This document shows, one piece after another, positions 53,252-61,991 of a stretch of 64,000 nt of DNA. The notes beneath the pieces are model-generated. The model did not search any database, was not told the DNA's origin, and was given only the letters and a program-made list of their open reading frames with translations. The DNA is from Archaeoglobus sp. JdFR-24 (GTDB lineage Archaea > Halobacteriota > Archaeoglobi > Archaeoglobales > Archaeoglobaceae): assembly GCA_002011215.1 (NCBI GenBank), contig MTML01000064.1, forward strand, positions 62,001 to 126,000. Reading direction: 5' to 3'. Position 1 is the stretch's first letter, and each line of letters begins with the position of its first letter. The position numbers and the translations under genes are program-made.

Positions 53252-54019
53252 ATGAGAATAATACTCCTCGGAACCGGCGATTCTCCAGGAACTCCAGTGA
53301 TTGGATGTCACTGTAGAACCTGTGAAGATGCAAGACTGAGAGGATGGGAAAGAACCAGATTCTCAGTACTGGTACAAAACAGGGGAAGGAACTTACTTAT
53401 AGATGCCTCACCTGACCTGAGGACACAACTACTCAGAGCAGGAGTTGACTCAGTGGATGCGGTAATCTGGACACATAGCCATTACGATCACTTTGCCGGT
53501 TTTGGTGATTTCTACAGAGTTCAGACCAATGTCAATGTCTATACTTCCCGTGAAGTACATGAGGATATTGGCAGATTCATGCAGTTTATAAAATACAGAA
53601 AAATAGAAGTCAAAAGCTACAAGCCATTCTACCTGAATGGACTGCAAATTACATTAGCCGATGTAAATCATCCTCCTCTCCGAAAAGCTCATGGAGTGGT
53701 TATAGAATACGATGATTATAAAATAGTCATTTCGGGAGATACAAATAAAGATTTACCTGATACAACTTTCGAGCTATTTAAGAATCCAGATCTTTTTATT
53801 GTCGATTCAATAGCCCCAGAAGGTTTTAAACTGAGAAAACACATGAACGCCGAGGAAGCCATGAGACTGGCTGAGGATCTCGGGGCAAAAAGGACAGTCT
53901 TCACACACATAGGCCATTTCTATCCCCCCCATGAAAAGGCTCTTGAATACTATCCACTGGGATACGACTTCCAAACATTCACTTTCGGAGAAGATGCAAC
54001 TCTGAATGAATTTTTATGA
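53252..54019 (+). CDS. PhnP-like metallo-beta-lactamase-fold phosphodiesterase
   Basis: 255 residues. The MBL metal motif is HSHYDHFAGF, with later ligands in VVISGDTN and VFTHIGHF. An N-terminal CHCRTCEDA Cys cluster after TGDSPGTPVIG is the structural zinc site of the PhnP/PqqB-like subgroup, which hydrolyses cyclic phosphate esters. It lies 1 nt after the AAA ATPase and just before mfnF-mfnE, so it might act on a phosphorylated intermediate or side product of methanofuran synthesis, but this is only context. Confidence 0.85.
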   Translation: MRIILLGTGDSPGTPVIGCHCRTCEDARLRGWERTRFSVLVQNRGRNLLIDASPDLRTQLLRAGVDSVDAVIWTHSHYDHFAGFGDFYRVQTNVNVYTSREVHEDIGRFMQFIKYRKIEVKSYKPFYLNGLQITLADVNHPPLRKAHGVVIEYDDYKIVISGDTNKDLPDTTFELFKNPDLFIVDSIAPEGFKLRKHMNAEEAMRLAEDLGAKRTVFTHIGHFYPPHEKALEYYPLGYDFQTFTFGEDATLNEFL

Positions 54020-54039
54020 TTACCTCAGGAGTGAATCGG

Positions 54040-55032
54040 ATGAATCAGAGGAATTTTCACAATAAATGTTTGGGCATAGATATTGGAGGAGCAAATCTGA
54101 AATACTGTGATGGTAAAGGGAATGGTGAGATTATTTATTTTCCGATGTGGCTAAAATATCCTGAGCTGAAGCCAAAACTACAGGAAATCAAAAATACCTT
54201 CAACCCGAAAATAACTGGAATCGTGATTACTGCTGAACTGGCAGATTCCTTTTCCAGCAAATCTGAAGGTATTGAGTATATAACTGGTGTTGCGAAAGAG
54301 GTTTTTGAAAATATATTGTTTTTGAGTGTTGATGGTAAGTTAAAAAGAGAAATTGACAACCCTGCAAAATTTTCTGCCAGTAACTGGGTAGCCTCAGTGA
54401 TGTTCCTCCTTGAAAAATATCAGAACTTTCTCTTTGTGGATATAGGCTCTACCACATCCGACTTTATCCCGGTAACCACCAGAATCGAGGCAGGAAAAAC
54501 AGATTTCGAGCGCTTGAAGAGAGGAGAGTTGATATATTTCGGGGTTTTGAGGACCCCTGTATTCTACATCATGCCAAAATACAGAGATATACCTGTATCC
54601 TCTGAATACTTTGCAATAACAGGAGATGTCTTTATACTAACCAATGACATTGCTGAAAAGGACTACAACTGCAACACTCCAGATGGAAGGGGTAAAAAGA
54701 GAGAGGACGTTCTTGCGAGGCTTGCAAGAGTTTTCTGTGCTGATCTTGATGAGATCGAGGAATCTTTCCTCGAAGGATTCGCCTTTGATGTCAGAAGAGA
54801 GATGATAGATACAGTGAAAGATCAAATTAAATTCCATCTGAACAGATACAGTTTGAAAAACGTCATAGGCTGTGGAATTGGCGAGTTTCTAATTAGTGAG
54901 GCTTGCAACAACATCAATGTAAATTATATCTCTCTTAGAGAGGAGTTCGGGAGGGTCTCAGATCTTTTTCCTGCCTTTGCCATAGCGAGGCTTGTGAGCG
55001 GAAAAACGGAAAAGTGGGAAGTTGAACCATGA
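54040..55032 (+). CDS. mfnF: Methanofuran biosynthesis protein MfnF
   Basis: 330 residues, hydantoinase/oxoprolinase-like ASKHA fold: LGIDIGGANLKYCDG phosphate-1 motif, FVDIGSTTSDFIPV phosphate-2, and VIGCGIGEFLI near the end. The family (TIGR03123, H4MPT-linked C1 transfer protein) joins the furan and tyramine parts of methanofuran. Start set at 54040 because AGGAGTGA lies five nt upstream; the frame extends to 54016, overlapping the PhnP-like stop. Stop overlaps the mfnE start (ATGA). Fits an organism with a methanofuran/H4MPT C1 pathway. Confidence 0.9.
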   Translation: MNQRNFHNKCLGIDIGGANLKYCDGKGNGEIIYFPMWLKYPELKPKLQEIKNTFNPKITGIVITAELADSFSSKSEGIEYITGVAKEVFENILFLSVDGKLKREIDNPAKFSASNWVASVMFLLEKYQNFLFVDIGSTTSDFIPVTTRIEAGKTDFERLKRGELIYFGVLRTPVFYIMPKYRDIPVSSEYFAITGDVFILTNDIAEKDYNCNTPDGRGKKREDVLARLARVFCADLDEIEESFLEGFAFDVRREMIDTVKDQIKFHLNRYSLKNVIGCGIGEFLISEACNNINVNYISLREEFGRVSDLFPAFAIARLVSGKTEKWEVEP

Positions 55033-55643
55033 TCGTGGTCAAGCTTGGTGGAAGTGTAATGAAAAACTGGGAGAACATAGTAAAAGTTCTGAAAGAAGTT
55101 AATGCTCTCACAGGCAAAAAAATACTTTTGGTACCGGGCGGAGGGAAAATCGCCAACCATATCAGGGAAATCGAAGTGGGAGATGATGAAGCTCACTGGA
55201 TGGCTGTAGGAGCTATGGAGATAAATGGATATTATCTGTCCTCTTTTGGTTTGCAGAAAATATTTTCGAGGAATTTTGAGGATATAAAATTTGATGGAGT
55301 TGCAGTTCTGATGCCATATTTGCTTATAAAGGAGAATGATGCCCTTCCCCACACGTGGGATGTAACTTCCGACTCCATTGCCCTCTGGATTGCAGGAGAG
55401 ATGAGAGCGGAATACGTTATCAAAGTGACAGATGTGGATGGAGTTTTTAAAAATAGTGAACTCCTGAAAAAAACCCGGGCAGATGAGATCGGCTTTGAAT
55501 CATGCATAGATAGCTATGCTCTAAAACTTATTCAGGAATATCGGATTACGATGTTCGTCTGCAATGGTCTTGTGCCCGAAAGGGTAAAAGATTATATATT
55601 GAGAGGAGAGGCATTAGGAACACTCATAACTGCTGGGAGGTAA
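55029..55643 (+). CDS. mfnE: Methanofuran biosynthesis kinase MfnE
   Basis: 204 residues, amino-acid-kinase fold: [11 protein letters not shown] at the N-terminus, [15 protein letters not shown], the phosphate segment [13 protein letters not shown] and [11 protein letters not shown]. MfnE phosphorylates the aminomethylfuran phosphate to the diphosphate that MfnF uses. ATG overlaps the mfnF stop, so the two are coupled. The next gene (zinc ribbon) begins 5 nt after its stop, its GGGAGGT site overlapping the end of mfnE. Confidence 0.92.
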   Translation: MIVVKLGGSVMKNWENIVKVLKEVNALTGKKILLVPGGGKIANHIREIEVGDDEAHWMAVGAMEINGYYLSSFGLQKIFSRNFEDIKFDGVAVLMPYLLIKENDALPHTWDVTSDSIALWIAGEMRAEYVIKVTDVDGVFKNSELLKKTRADEIGFESCIDSYALKLIQEYRITMFVCNGLVPERVKDYILRGEALGTLITAGR

Positions 55644-55648
55644 TAATC

Positions 55649-55810
55649 ATGGAGATTTACAAATGTGTGTCATGTGGTGCAAATCTTGTAGGAGCAAATT
55701 ACGTAAAGTTTCCCTGTCCGAACTGCGATGAGGTCATTTACAGATGTAAAAGATGTAGAAAACTCGCAAACGCTTACAGATGTCCGGGCTGTGGATTCGA
55801 AGGGCCTTAG
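55649..55810 (+). CDS. Zinc-ribbon protein of the archaeal HVO_2753-like family
   Basis: 53 residues with eight Cys in four CxxC pairs: [24 protein letters not shown] and YRCPGCGF, enough for two zinc sites. Such proteins are conserved in archaea, encoded before elongation factor 1-beta, and have been linked to RNA or translation functions. GGGAGGT lies seven nt before the ATG; the following GAGGTGAG and aEF-1beta start 11 nt later. Confidence 0.92.
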   Translation: MEIYKCVSCGANLVGANYVKFPCPNCDEVIYRCKRCRKLANAYRCPGCGFEGP

Positions 55811-55821
55811 AGGTGAGAGAT

Positions 55822-56088
55822 ATGGGCGATGTTGTAATGAGAATAAAAATAATGCCATCAGACGTTGACGTGAATTTGGATGATATATATGCCAGAATTG
55901 AAAAATTGAAGAATGAAAAAATCGATATCAGAGATAAGAAAATTCAGCCAATAGCCTTCGGGTTGAGAGCTCTGCTTATTATGGTCGTCATGCCGGATGA
56001 GGGTGGAATTGGAGACGAATTTGTCGAGAAAATCAGAGAGATCGAAGGGGTCGAGAGCGTAGAGATTGAGTCGGTAGAACTTCTTTAA
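55822..56088 (+). CDS. Elongation factor 1-beta (aEF-1beta)
   Basis: 88 residues, the nucleotide exchange factor for elongation factor 1-alpha. Seen: VVMRIKIMPSDVDVNLDDI, IQPIAFGLRALLIMVVMPD (partly quoted motif FGLRALLIMVV) and the C-terminal GVESVEIESVELL. Start at 55822 has GAGGTGAG a few nt upstream; the frame is open from 55780 into the zinc-ribbon gene. Normal length for the archaeal protein. Confidence 0.95.
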   Translation: MGDVVMRIKIMPSDVDVNLDDIYARIEKLKNEKIDIRDKKIQPIAFGLRALLIMVVMPDEGGIGDEFVEKIREIEGVESVEIESVELL

Positions 56089-56111
56089 TTCCCTTTTCAG
56101 GTATTGAAAAT

Positions 56112-56762
56112 ATGACATCATCAGATTTTGAGCCGATACAGATCGTTACACCACCTCTTGCCGCAAATGCCTATCTGCTAAAATCAGAAATTCCTGCACT
56201 GGTAGATGTGGGAGGAGACTCGGCATATCTCGTTAATGCTGTTGAAAAGTACATCAACCCCAAGGAAATAAAATACATCTTTTTAACACATTCCCACTTT
56301 GATCATGCTTCAGCAGTCAGTGACTGGAAAGAGTGGTTTAATCCCAAAATTGTGATGCATGAAGCTGAATACTCTCTGCTCAAAGCCCAGGGTTTCGCAT
56401 CAATAATGTTTGGAGTTAAGTTTAGGCCTTTCGAGCCGGATATTCTTGTGAGCGGTGGAGAGAACTTTGAACTTGGAGAGGTTAGCCTGGAAGTAATTCA
56501 CACTCCAGGACATTCTCCAGGGAGTATATGTCTGTACGAGAAATCGAGAAAATGGCTTTTCAGTGGAGATACAGTATTTCCAAATGGGAGCTTTGGAAGG
56601 GTAGATCTACCTGGAGGGAGCTCTTCCCAGCTTATCAGGTCAATTGAGATGCTATCAAAATTGGACATCGAGAATTTATATCCCGGACATGAAGATGAAG
56701 TTGCTGGAAATGCGAAAGAGCACATCATGAGATCCCTGAAATTTGCAAAAATGTTTCTCTGA
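56112..56762 (+). CDS. Glyoxalase-II-like metallo-beta-lactamase hydrolase
   Basis: 216 residues. Metal ligands: THSHFDHASAV, VIHTPGHSPGSIC, LFSGDTVFPNGSFGR and LYPGHEDEV. This is the hydroxyacylglutathione-hydrolase-like subgroup, which acts on thioesters or lactones; the true substrate in archaea is unknown. It starts 23 nt after aEF-1beta and may be the last gene of that unit. Confidence 0.9.
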   Translation: MTSSDFEPIQIVTPPLAANAYLLKSEIPALVDVGGDSAYLVNAVEKYINPKEIKYIFLTHSHFDHASAVSDWKEWFNPKIVMHEAEYSLLKAQGFASIMFGVKFRPFEPDILVSGGENFELGEVSLEVIHTPGHSPGSICLYEKSRKWLFSGDTVFPNGSFGRVDLPGGSSSQLIRSIEMLSKLDIENLYPGHEDEVAGNAKEHIMRSLKFAKMFL

Positions 56763-56871
56763 ACACAGGTAAGTTTTAAGCAAGTTTTGAGATAACAGCA
56801 GAAAATTGCCGAAAAATTGCCGAGTGTTTCCAGGGGAAATAATATTTCCTCATGAAATTATCGAAAGAATT

Positions 56872-57609
56872 ATGAACGTTGGGATTTGCCTGGTAGAACT
56901 AAAAACTCCGGAAAATATTGGTTTCATCGCAAGAGTGATGAAGAACTTTGGTTTTGGGAGACTCTATCTTTACAACTGCGAACTTAACGAGATGTCTTAT
57001 ATTACAGCAAGCCATGCACATGATATCCTCAATAAGGCTGTTACAGTTAAAGATCTCCATTCTTTCCTTTCAGACAAGAATCTCATAATAGGTACTACAG
57101 GTGTGACAGGCATAAATGAAGAAAGATACCTCAGAAAACCAATTTTTTACCCTCACGAACTGAGAGAGCACTTGAAAGGCAAATCAGCCAATGCGATCAT
57201 ACTTTTTGGGCGGGAGAACTATGGCCTTCTAAACGAGGAGCTTGAACTCTGCCACATGCTTGTAACAATCCCATCGAGCCCAGAATATCCTGTGCTCAAC
57301 GTGAGCCATGCAGCAGCAATTATACTGTATGAGTTAAACAAAGATCGTTTCATGATAGAGGAAAAATGCTATGCAACTTCTGAGGATATTGAGAGAATTG
57401 TGGAGCTCTTTGAAGAATTGATGATCGAAACAAGATACCCACCTCACAGAATTCCGAGATCCCTGTTAATGTTGAGAAGGGTAGCTGGAAAGTCCCTCAT
57501 GACGAAAAACGAATACACCACTTACTTAGGAATTATTAGAAAAATAAAAATATATCTAGACGAATTAAGAAAAGAGAGACAAAAGAATGATGAGAGTTTG
57601 AAAAAATAA
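56872..57609 (+). CDS. SPOUT RNA 2'-O-methyltransferase, TrmJ-like
   Basis: About 245 residues. N-terminal PENIGFIARVMKNFGF (motif 1), FGRENYGLLNEEL (motif 2) and YPVLNVSHAAAIILYEL (motif 3) define a TrmJ/SpoU-type SPOUT enzyme that methylates ribose, in TrmJ at position 32 of tRNA. The C-terminal part is a helical domain. Start set at ATG 56872, where homology begins; the frame opens at 56806 without a ribosome site. Confidence 0.92.
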   Translation: MNVGICLVELKTPENIGFIARVMKNFGFGRLYLYNCELNEMSYITASHAHDILNKAVTVKDLHSFLSDKNLIIGTTGVTGINEERYLRKPIFYPHELREHLKGKSANAIILFGRENYGLLNEELELCHMLVTIPSSPEYPVLNVSHAAAIILYELNKDRFMIEEKCYATSEDIERIVELFEELMIETRYPPHRIPRSLLMLRRVAGKSLMTKNEYTTYLGIIRKIKIYLDELRKERQKNDESLKK

Positions 57610-57694
57610 AATGTAGAAAAAGAAGCGTAGAAAGAATACATTCAAACTTCTGAGTTATGTAGATTGTTAACGCAGCATCACAAAGGGAGAGAAC

Positions 57695-58693
57695 ATGAAA
57701 GAGAATAATAAATGGCTGGTAATTCTGGCAACAGGACTCTTAGGCCTGATTGCTTTAACATTCTATTACCTGACACCTCTTCTTGAAGGTATTCTGATGG
57801 GGGTTGTTTTTGCCTATGTTGCAAAACCTGTAAAAAAGAGGATTGAAGGTAAAATCGGAGGGCTTTTTGCTTCACTGATATCAACCCTCATAATCCTTGT
57901 ACCTGTTTCAATATTGCTTTTTTATGGCATTTTTCAGGGTATAACTCAGGCAATTAATCTCCTGACCCATCAGGCAGAACTCCAGAATGAACTGGTCAAT
58001 GTGTTAAGGGAGGCAGGAGTGAACGAAGATTACATCTCAGAGATCAGAGATTTGCTCCCGCAGGTTGCGAATTTTTTAACCAATAATGTCATACAGGTAT
58101 CGGCCATAAACTTAACTTTCAAGCTGATCTTTTCCATTATGAATTTCCTGATATCATCTATAGTTTGTTTTTATGTTCTTCTTGATGGTGAGAATTTCAT
58201 TTCAAGATCTGTAAGAATTCTTCCAGAAAATTATCAGAAGGGATTTAAGGCATTTCTGGATGAGCTGGATAATGTTTTTCTCGGTTTATGGTTTGGAAAT
58301 TTTGCTGTGGCTGTAATGATTGGTATTGCCAGTATTCCTTTCTTCCTTGCATTTAGTATACCTTACACCCCTCTTCTCTCAGGTCTGATTTTTCTTGCCG
58401 CGTTGATTCCGGTTTTTGCTGAATGGATGGTGCTTGTTCCGGTTGCACTTTATCTTGCATTTCATAACCTTACATCCGCACTATGGTTCACATTAATTGG
58501 CTTTATCTTTCTGTATCTGATCCCCGAGATAATATTGAGACCCTATTTCGTAGGATATACCTCAAAAATACACCCCCTGCTCATACTCCTCTCCTTCATA
58601 GGTGGAGGTATAGTCGGTGGAGTTACAGGGTTCTTTTTAGCACCCATGCTCGTGGCATTGCTCACTGCTGTTTACAACTACTACACCCAATGA
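57695..58693 (+). CDS. AI-2E family (PerM/TqsA) transporter
   Basis: 332 residues, about eight membrane helices with a middle hydrophilic helical segment (NELVNVLREAGVNEDYISEI) typical of the AI-2E family. C-terminal signature: LIPEIILRPYFVGYTSKIHPLLILLSFIGGG (core PYFVGYTSKIHPLL). Members export or exchange small molecules or Na+; the substrate here is unknown. GGGAGAG lies before the ATG. It stands between the SPOUT gene and the convergent CBS regulator. Confidence 0.9.
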   Translation: MKENNKWLVILATGLLGLIALTFYYLTPLLEGILMGVVFAYVAKPVKKRIEGKIGGLFASLISTLIILVPVSILLFYGIFQGITQAINLLTHQAELQNELVNVLREAGVNEDYISEIRDLLPQVANFLTNNVIQVSAINLTFKLIFSIMNFLISSIVCFYVLLDGENFISRSVRILPENYQKGFKAFLDELDNVFLGLWFGNFAVAVMIGIASIPFFLAFSIPYTPLLSGLIFLAALIPVFAEWMVLVPVALYLAFHNLTSALWFTLIGFIFLYLIPEIILRPYFVGYTSKIHPLLILLSFIGGGIVGGVTGFFLAPMLVALLTAVYNYYTQ

Positions 58694-58776
58694 TTCTGTA
58701 AAATCAGATTAACCTGTTACAGATCAATCTACTACAGATAACAAAAATAAAATTTAAGAAATTGAAAATCAGAGAA

Positions 58777-59685
58777 TCAAAGAATCGATTTTTCAGTTAC
58801 TTGCTTTGGTACAAGTTTCGTTAACACCTTTTGATCTGTTATAACACCTATCGGTTTTCCTCTGTCTGTAACAACCAGTATTCTGACTCCTTCATCCTTC
58901 ATCAATCTGATTGCTTCTCTTATACTTGTATACTTTTCTGCAGTTACTATCTTTGGTCTCATGACTTCTTCAACTTTCGCATCAAGTTTATCTTCTGCAA
59001 GTGCCTTCACTGCATGATCAAGAGTAAAAATTCCAATAAGTTTCTCGCCACTTGTTACCGGGGTGCAGTATATTTTTTTCTCACTCAGAATCTTCGCAGC
59101 ATTACGGACCTTTTCTTGTGAGTCAACTATGATAACCGGTGTGGACATGTGCTCTTCGATCGTATCCTTTGGCAAAGCTACAATACTTTCAGTATCTATC
59201 ACAACAGTATTTGCAGTGTCATCTCGACCAGCTACCTTTCCAGTAACAATCAGCTCGTTTACTGGTGTTGGGCCGATTAGAATCCTATCACCCACGGAGA
59301 TCTTCTTTACATCACCAACAACCCTGACTCTCGCCTGACACACCTCAGGGTGTGATATTGATGGAAAAGAGAGTTCTTCAACTGTAAGATCTTCGAGCAA
59401 CTCATCATTTACAACAACAGGCACTTTCACTGATTCTTCAGGCTTTGTAATAGAGAGCATTTCATATGCCTTAGCTGTTGGCCTGTAGCCACCTTTTGGC
59501 CCTGGAACGCCCTCAACCAGTCCAAGTGCTCTCAATGCCTGCATTTGATTCCTAACTGTCCCCGGATTTCTGTTTATAAGCTCAGCGATTTCTTCACCTT
59601 TGATCGATAATCCTGTCTTTCTTTTATAAAGAGTGATCAGAGCATACAATATATCCTTCTGAATCTGAGTTAATTCTAACTCCAT
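58777..59685 (-). CDS. Winged-helix regulator with CBS pair
   Basis: 302 residues. Residues 1-75: winged helix (GEEIAELINRNPGTVRNQMQ, VEGVPGPKGGYRP). Residues about 90-175: a beta-rich domain (VKKISVGDRILIGPTPVNEL). Residues about 180-300: two CBS repeats (YCTPVTSGEKLIGIFT, ILVVTDRGKPIGVITD) that in other proteins bind adenine nucleotides or SAM. Probably an energy- or nucleotide-responsive transcription factor. AGGAGGTA lies upstream of the ATG. Targets unknown. Confidence 0.88.
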   Translation of the reverse strand: MELELTQIQKDILYALITLYKRKTGLSIKGEEIAELINRNPGTVRNQMQALRALGLVEGVPGPKGGYRPTAKAYEMLSITKPEESVKVPVVVNDELLEDLTVEELSFPSISHPEVCQARVRVVGDVKKISVGDRILIGPTPVNELIVTGKVAGRDDTANTVVIDTESIVALPKDTIEEHMSTPVIIVDSQEKVRNAAKILSEKKIYCTPVTSGEKLIGIFTLDHAVKALAEDKLDAKVEEVMRPKIVTAEKYTSIREAIRLMKDEGVRILVVTDRGKPIGVITDQKVLTKLVPKQVTEKSIL

Positions 59686-59958
59686 GTACTATACCTCCTG
59701 AAACTTTCTAAACTTTTAATGGAAAGTGTATAAATATTTTTTCTCCAATATCTACACTCAGATATCCTTTTAACCTCTATACTATAAGCATATTGATGTT
59801 GAAACTGTATATCACAGAATTAGATAAACCCAAAATCCGATAACACCGAATATAAAAACTAAAAGATGAAGAAAAGTAAAAATTTTGAAATTGGAAGTTG
59901 CCACTTCAAGAGAAGTTAAAGGAACAATTATTTAAACCTTTAAACGACTAATTTCCGG

Positions 59959-60942
59959 ATGCAGAAAAACACGAATAACCTTCGGTTTGAACCCAGAAAA
60001 CTTCCCACTGTCCTTAGAGCAGAGGAGCTTATAGATAAAGCCTTCAGAAGGGCATCCAAGGTAACCGGAAGATCCAAGAAGGAGAGAGCAATAAACAAGC
60101 TGTCAACCATTTCAAATGTCCTAACTGACCATTTTGATAGAATTATTTCCTCCCATCCAAGCTACCAGAATCTTCCAGACTTCTATCGTGAGATCATCGA
60201 TGTTGTTGTCGGAATAGGAAACCTAAGAAAAAGTCTTGGCGCACTTTCATGGGCCCAATCTACAACCCAAAAAATAATTAATAAAGGTCTGAGGGAGATA
60301 CGGGGTGGAAAAGATCCAGATTTAGTGATAAAATCATCATACGGCAGGATTTCGTCAATAGTCGAGCAGATAAGTGAGCATCTTGAATTTTTGAACTATG
60401 CAAAGCAAAAATTGAGAGAAATTCCGACGCTTGGTGATGAACCAGTTGTTGTTATTGCAGGTTATCCAAATGTTGGAAAATCGAGTTTTGTTTCGTTAAT
60501 TTCCACAGTCAAACCTGAAATTGCAAGTTATCCCTTCACAACCAAAAAGATTTTTGTTGGAAAGGGCAAGGCCGGTAAATTTAATGTTCAGTTTATAGAC
60601 ACTCCGGGAATTCTGGACAGGCCAATTCAGATGAGAAATGAAATTGAGAAAAGAGCCATATTATGCCTCAGGTATCTGGCAGACTGCATACTCTTCATAA
60701 TCGACCCAACCGATACATGTGGTTACCCTCTTGAGAGACAGCTTTCACTGCTTAAAGAGATTGAAGATAAATTCGAAATGCCTGTAATCTCAGTTTACAG
60801 CAAATCAGACCTCCACAGCCTGAGAGATAGACCAGCTTTTTCAGCAATCACAGGAGAAGGTCTGAATGAGATTCTTTCAATACTTGAGAATCAGCTTGAG
60901 AAGGTTAGAAAAAGAGAAGATACACAAGATAACCTAAAATAA
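59959..60942 (+). CDS. NOG1-type GTPase
   Basis: 327 residues, archaeal counterpart of the nucleolar GTPase NOG1 used in large ribosomal subunit assembly. N-terminal helical bundle, then the G domain: G1 AGYPNVGKSSFV, G3 FIDTPGILDRP and G4 VYSKSDL. No eukaryotic C-terminal extension. Leaderless start likely: TATTTAAACCTTTAAACG lies 15-30 nt upstream. Its 3' end overlaps the convergent protease gene by 38 nt. Confidence 0.93.
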   Translation: MQKNTNNLRFEPRKLPTVLRAEELIDKAFRRASKVTGRSKKERAINKLSTISNVLTDHFDRIISSHPSYQNLPDFYREIIDVVVGIGNLRKSLGALSWAQSTTQKIINKGLREIRGGKDPDLVIKSSYGRISSIVEQISEHLEFLNYAKQKLREIPTLGDEPVVVIAGYPNVGKSSFVSLISTVKPEIASYPFTTKKIFVGKGKAGKFNVQFIDTPGILDRPIQMRNEIEKRAILCLRYLADCILFIIDPTDTCGYPLERQLSLLKEIEDKFEMPVISVYSKSDLHSLRDRPAFSAITGEGLNEILSILENQLEKVRKREDTQDNLK

Positions 60943-61723
60943 CTCCTGAATTCAAGAACGGTAGTCCGGGATGTGCTCCCTCCCTTTTCTCAACCATATA
61001 TATGAGTGAAATTAGGCCTAAGATACCCCCAATCAAAGTGAGGAGGGCTGAAATTTTAATGAATCCGATGTAAGGTGAATCCGTGAATACCTGTGTCGAG
61101 ATCACAAGAATATTGGGAATTACCGCATCTCCCACACCCATAAAAACCGCCTTGTTCCTCGATTCCACCATATTGTCTAAATTGAGATTCCGTGAGAGAG
61201 GTATTACAAAGAGCATAGGAATCTTCATTTTTGTTATTGAATCCGCAAGATTCACCATATGACCTGTTTTATAAACGGAAATGAAATCATAAACTGCAAG
61301 TATCACAAGGAGGACTATCACTGGAAGGGGCTCCAGACTTATACCAAAAATCGAAGTTATTCCCGCAGCAAGAAGCAAAGCTGATATATCAATGATCAGC
61401 CAGTTTGGCTTTTTAATCAGGAGAATGATTATGAGAATCGATATAACAGCGGAGAGAAAACCTAAGAAGGGATATAACACATAATACATTGAAATAAAAA
61501 TCAAAAGATACATGAACTTTCGAATCAGACTCTCTCTATACTTCACAACAATCAATATGAATGCTGTAAAACCGATGATTAGCAAAAAATAATAAATCGA
61601 GTTAGCGATATCCCCTGGATCGCCGAATGCTTGCATTCCGGCAGCTTCATAATCAGGTGAAGCTGCTAAAGCAATCAGTACTGTCAGGACATATACCGTA
61701 ACCAGCAGGTATCGAGCTCTCAA
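60905..61723 (-). CDS. Presenilin-like intramembrane aspartyl protease
   Basis: 272 residues, nine predicted membrane helices. The two catalytic Asp are visible: LAVYDFISVYKTGH (YD motif) and FMGVGDAVIPNIL (GxGD motif), and GLPFLNSG stands for the C-terminal PAL-type motif. This is the archaeal PSH class, cutting membrane-embedded peptides. The start is a TTG with GGTGAA four nt upstream. The end overlaps NOG1 by 38 nt on the other strand. Confidence 0.92.
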   Translation of the reverse strand: MRARYLLVTVYVLTVLIALAASPDYEAAGMQAFGDPGDIANSIYYFLLIIGFTAFILIVVKYRESLIRKFMYLLIFISMYYVLYPFLGFLSAVISILIIILLIKKPNWLIIDISALLLAAGITSIFGISLEPLPVIVLLVILAVYDFISVYKTGHMVNLADSITKMKIPMLFVIPLSRNLNLDNMVESRNKAVFMGVGDAVIPNILVISTQVFTDSPYIGFIKISALLTLIGGILGLISLIYMVEKREGAHPGLPFLNSGVILGYLVYLLFF

Positions 61724-61851
61724 TCTTTCACCACTTTCGAGTGTTCACATTATTGCACAGGGATTACAACCTTGGATTATAACTTTTACACTTTCACACC
61801 ACTCCCAGAACTTATATTATTTAGTGGCTCTTTTTCCAGTAGGTGATATCA

Positions 61852-61983
61852 ATGATATGTGTCAGTCGTGAAATGGAAGGGATAAGTATACCGGAGATTT
61901 TTCAAGGCCTCATTGAAAGAGCATTTGTATACAGCAAATTTGATTTTTCAGACCTTGAAGGATCTGAAATCATTGAAGTTTAA
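61852..61983 (+). CDS. Probable 43-residue small protein
   Basis: ATG to TAA frame: acidic, with ISIPEIFQGLIERAFVYSKF forming a likely amphipathic helix. GGTGAT lies four nt before the ATG and a TATA-like TTATATTATTTAG lies about 35-40 nt upstream, an arrangement like that of real genes here. No family recognised. Convergent with the PIN-ATPase gene (8-nt gap). Confidence 0.5.
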   Translation: MICVSREMEGISIPEIFQGLIERAFVYSKFDFSDLEGSEIIEV

Positions 61984-61991
61984 TTAGCTTT

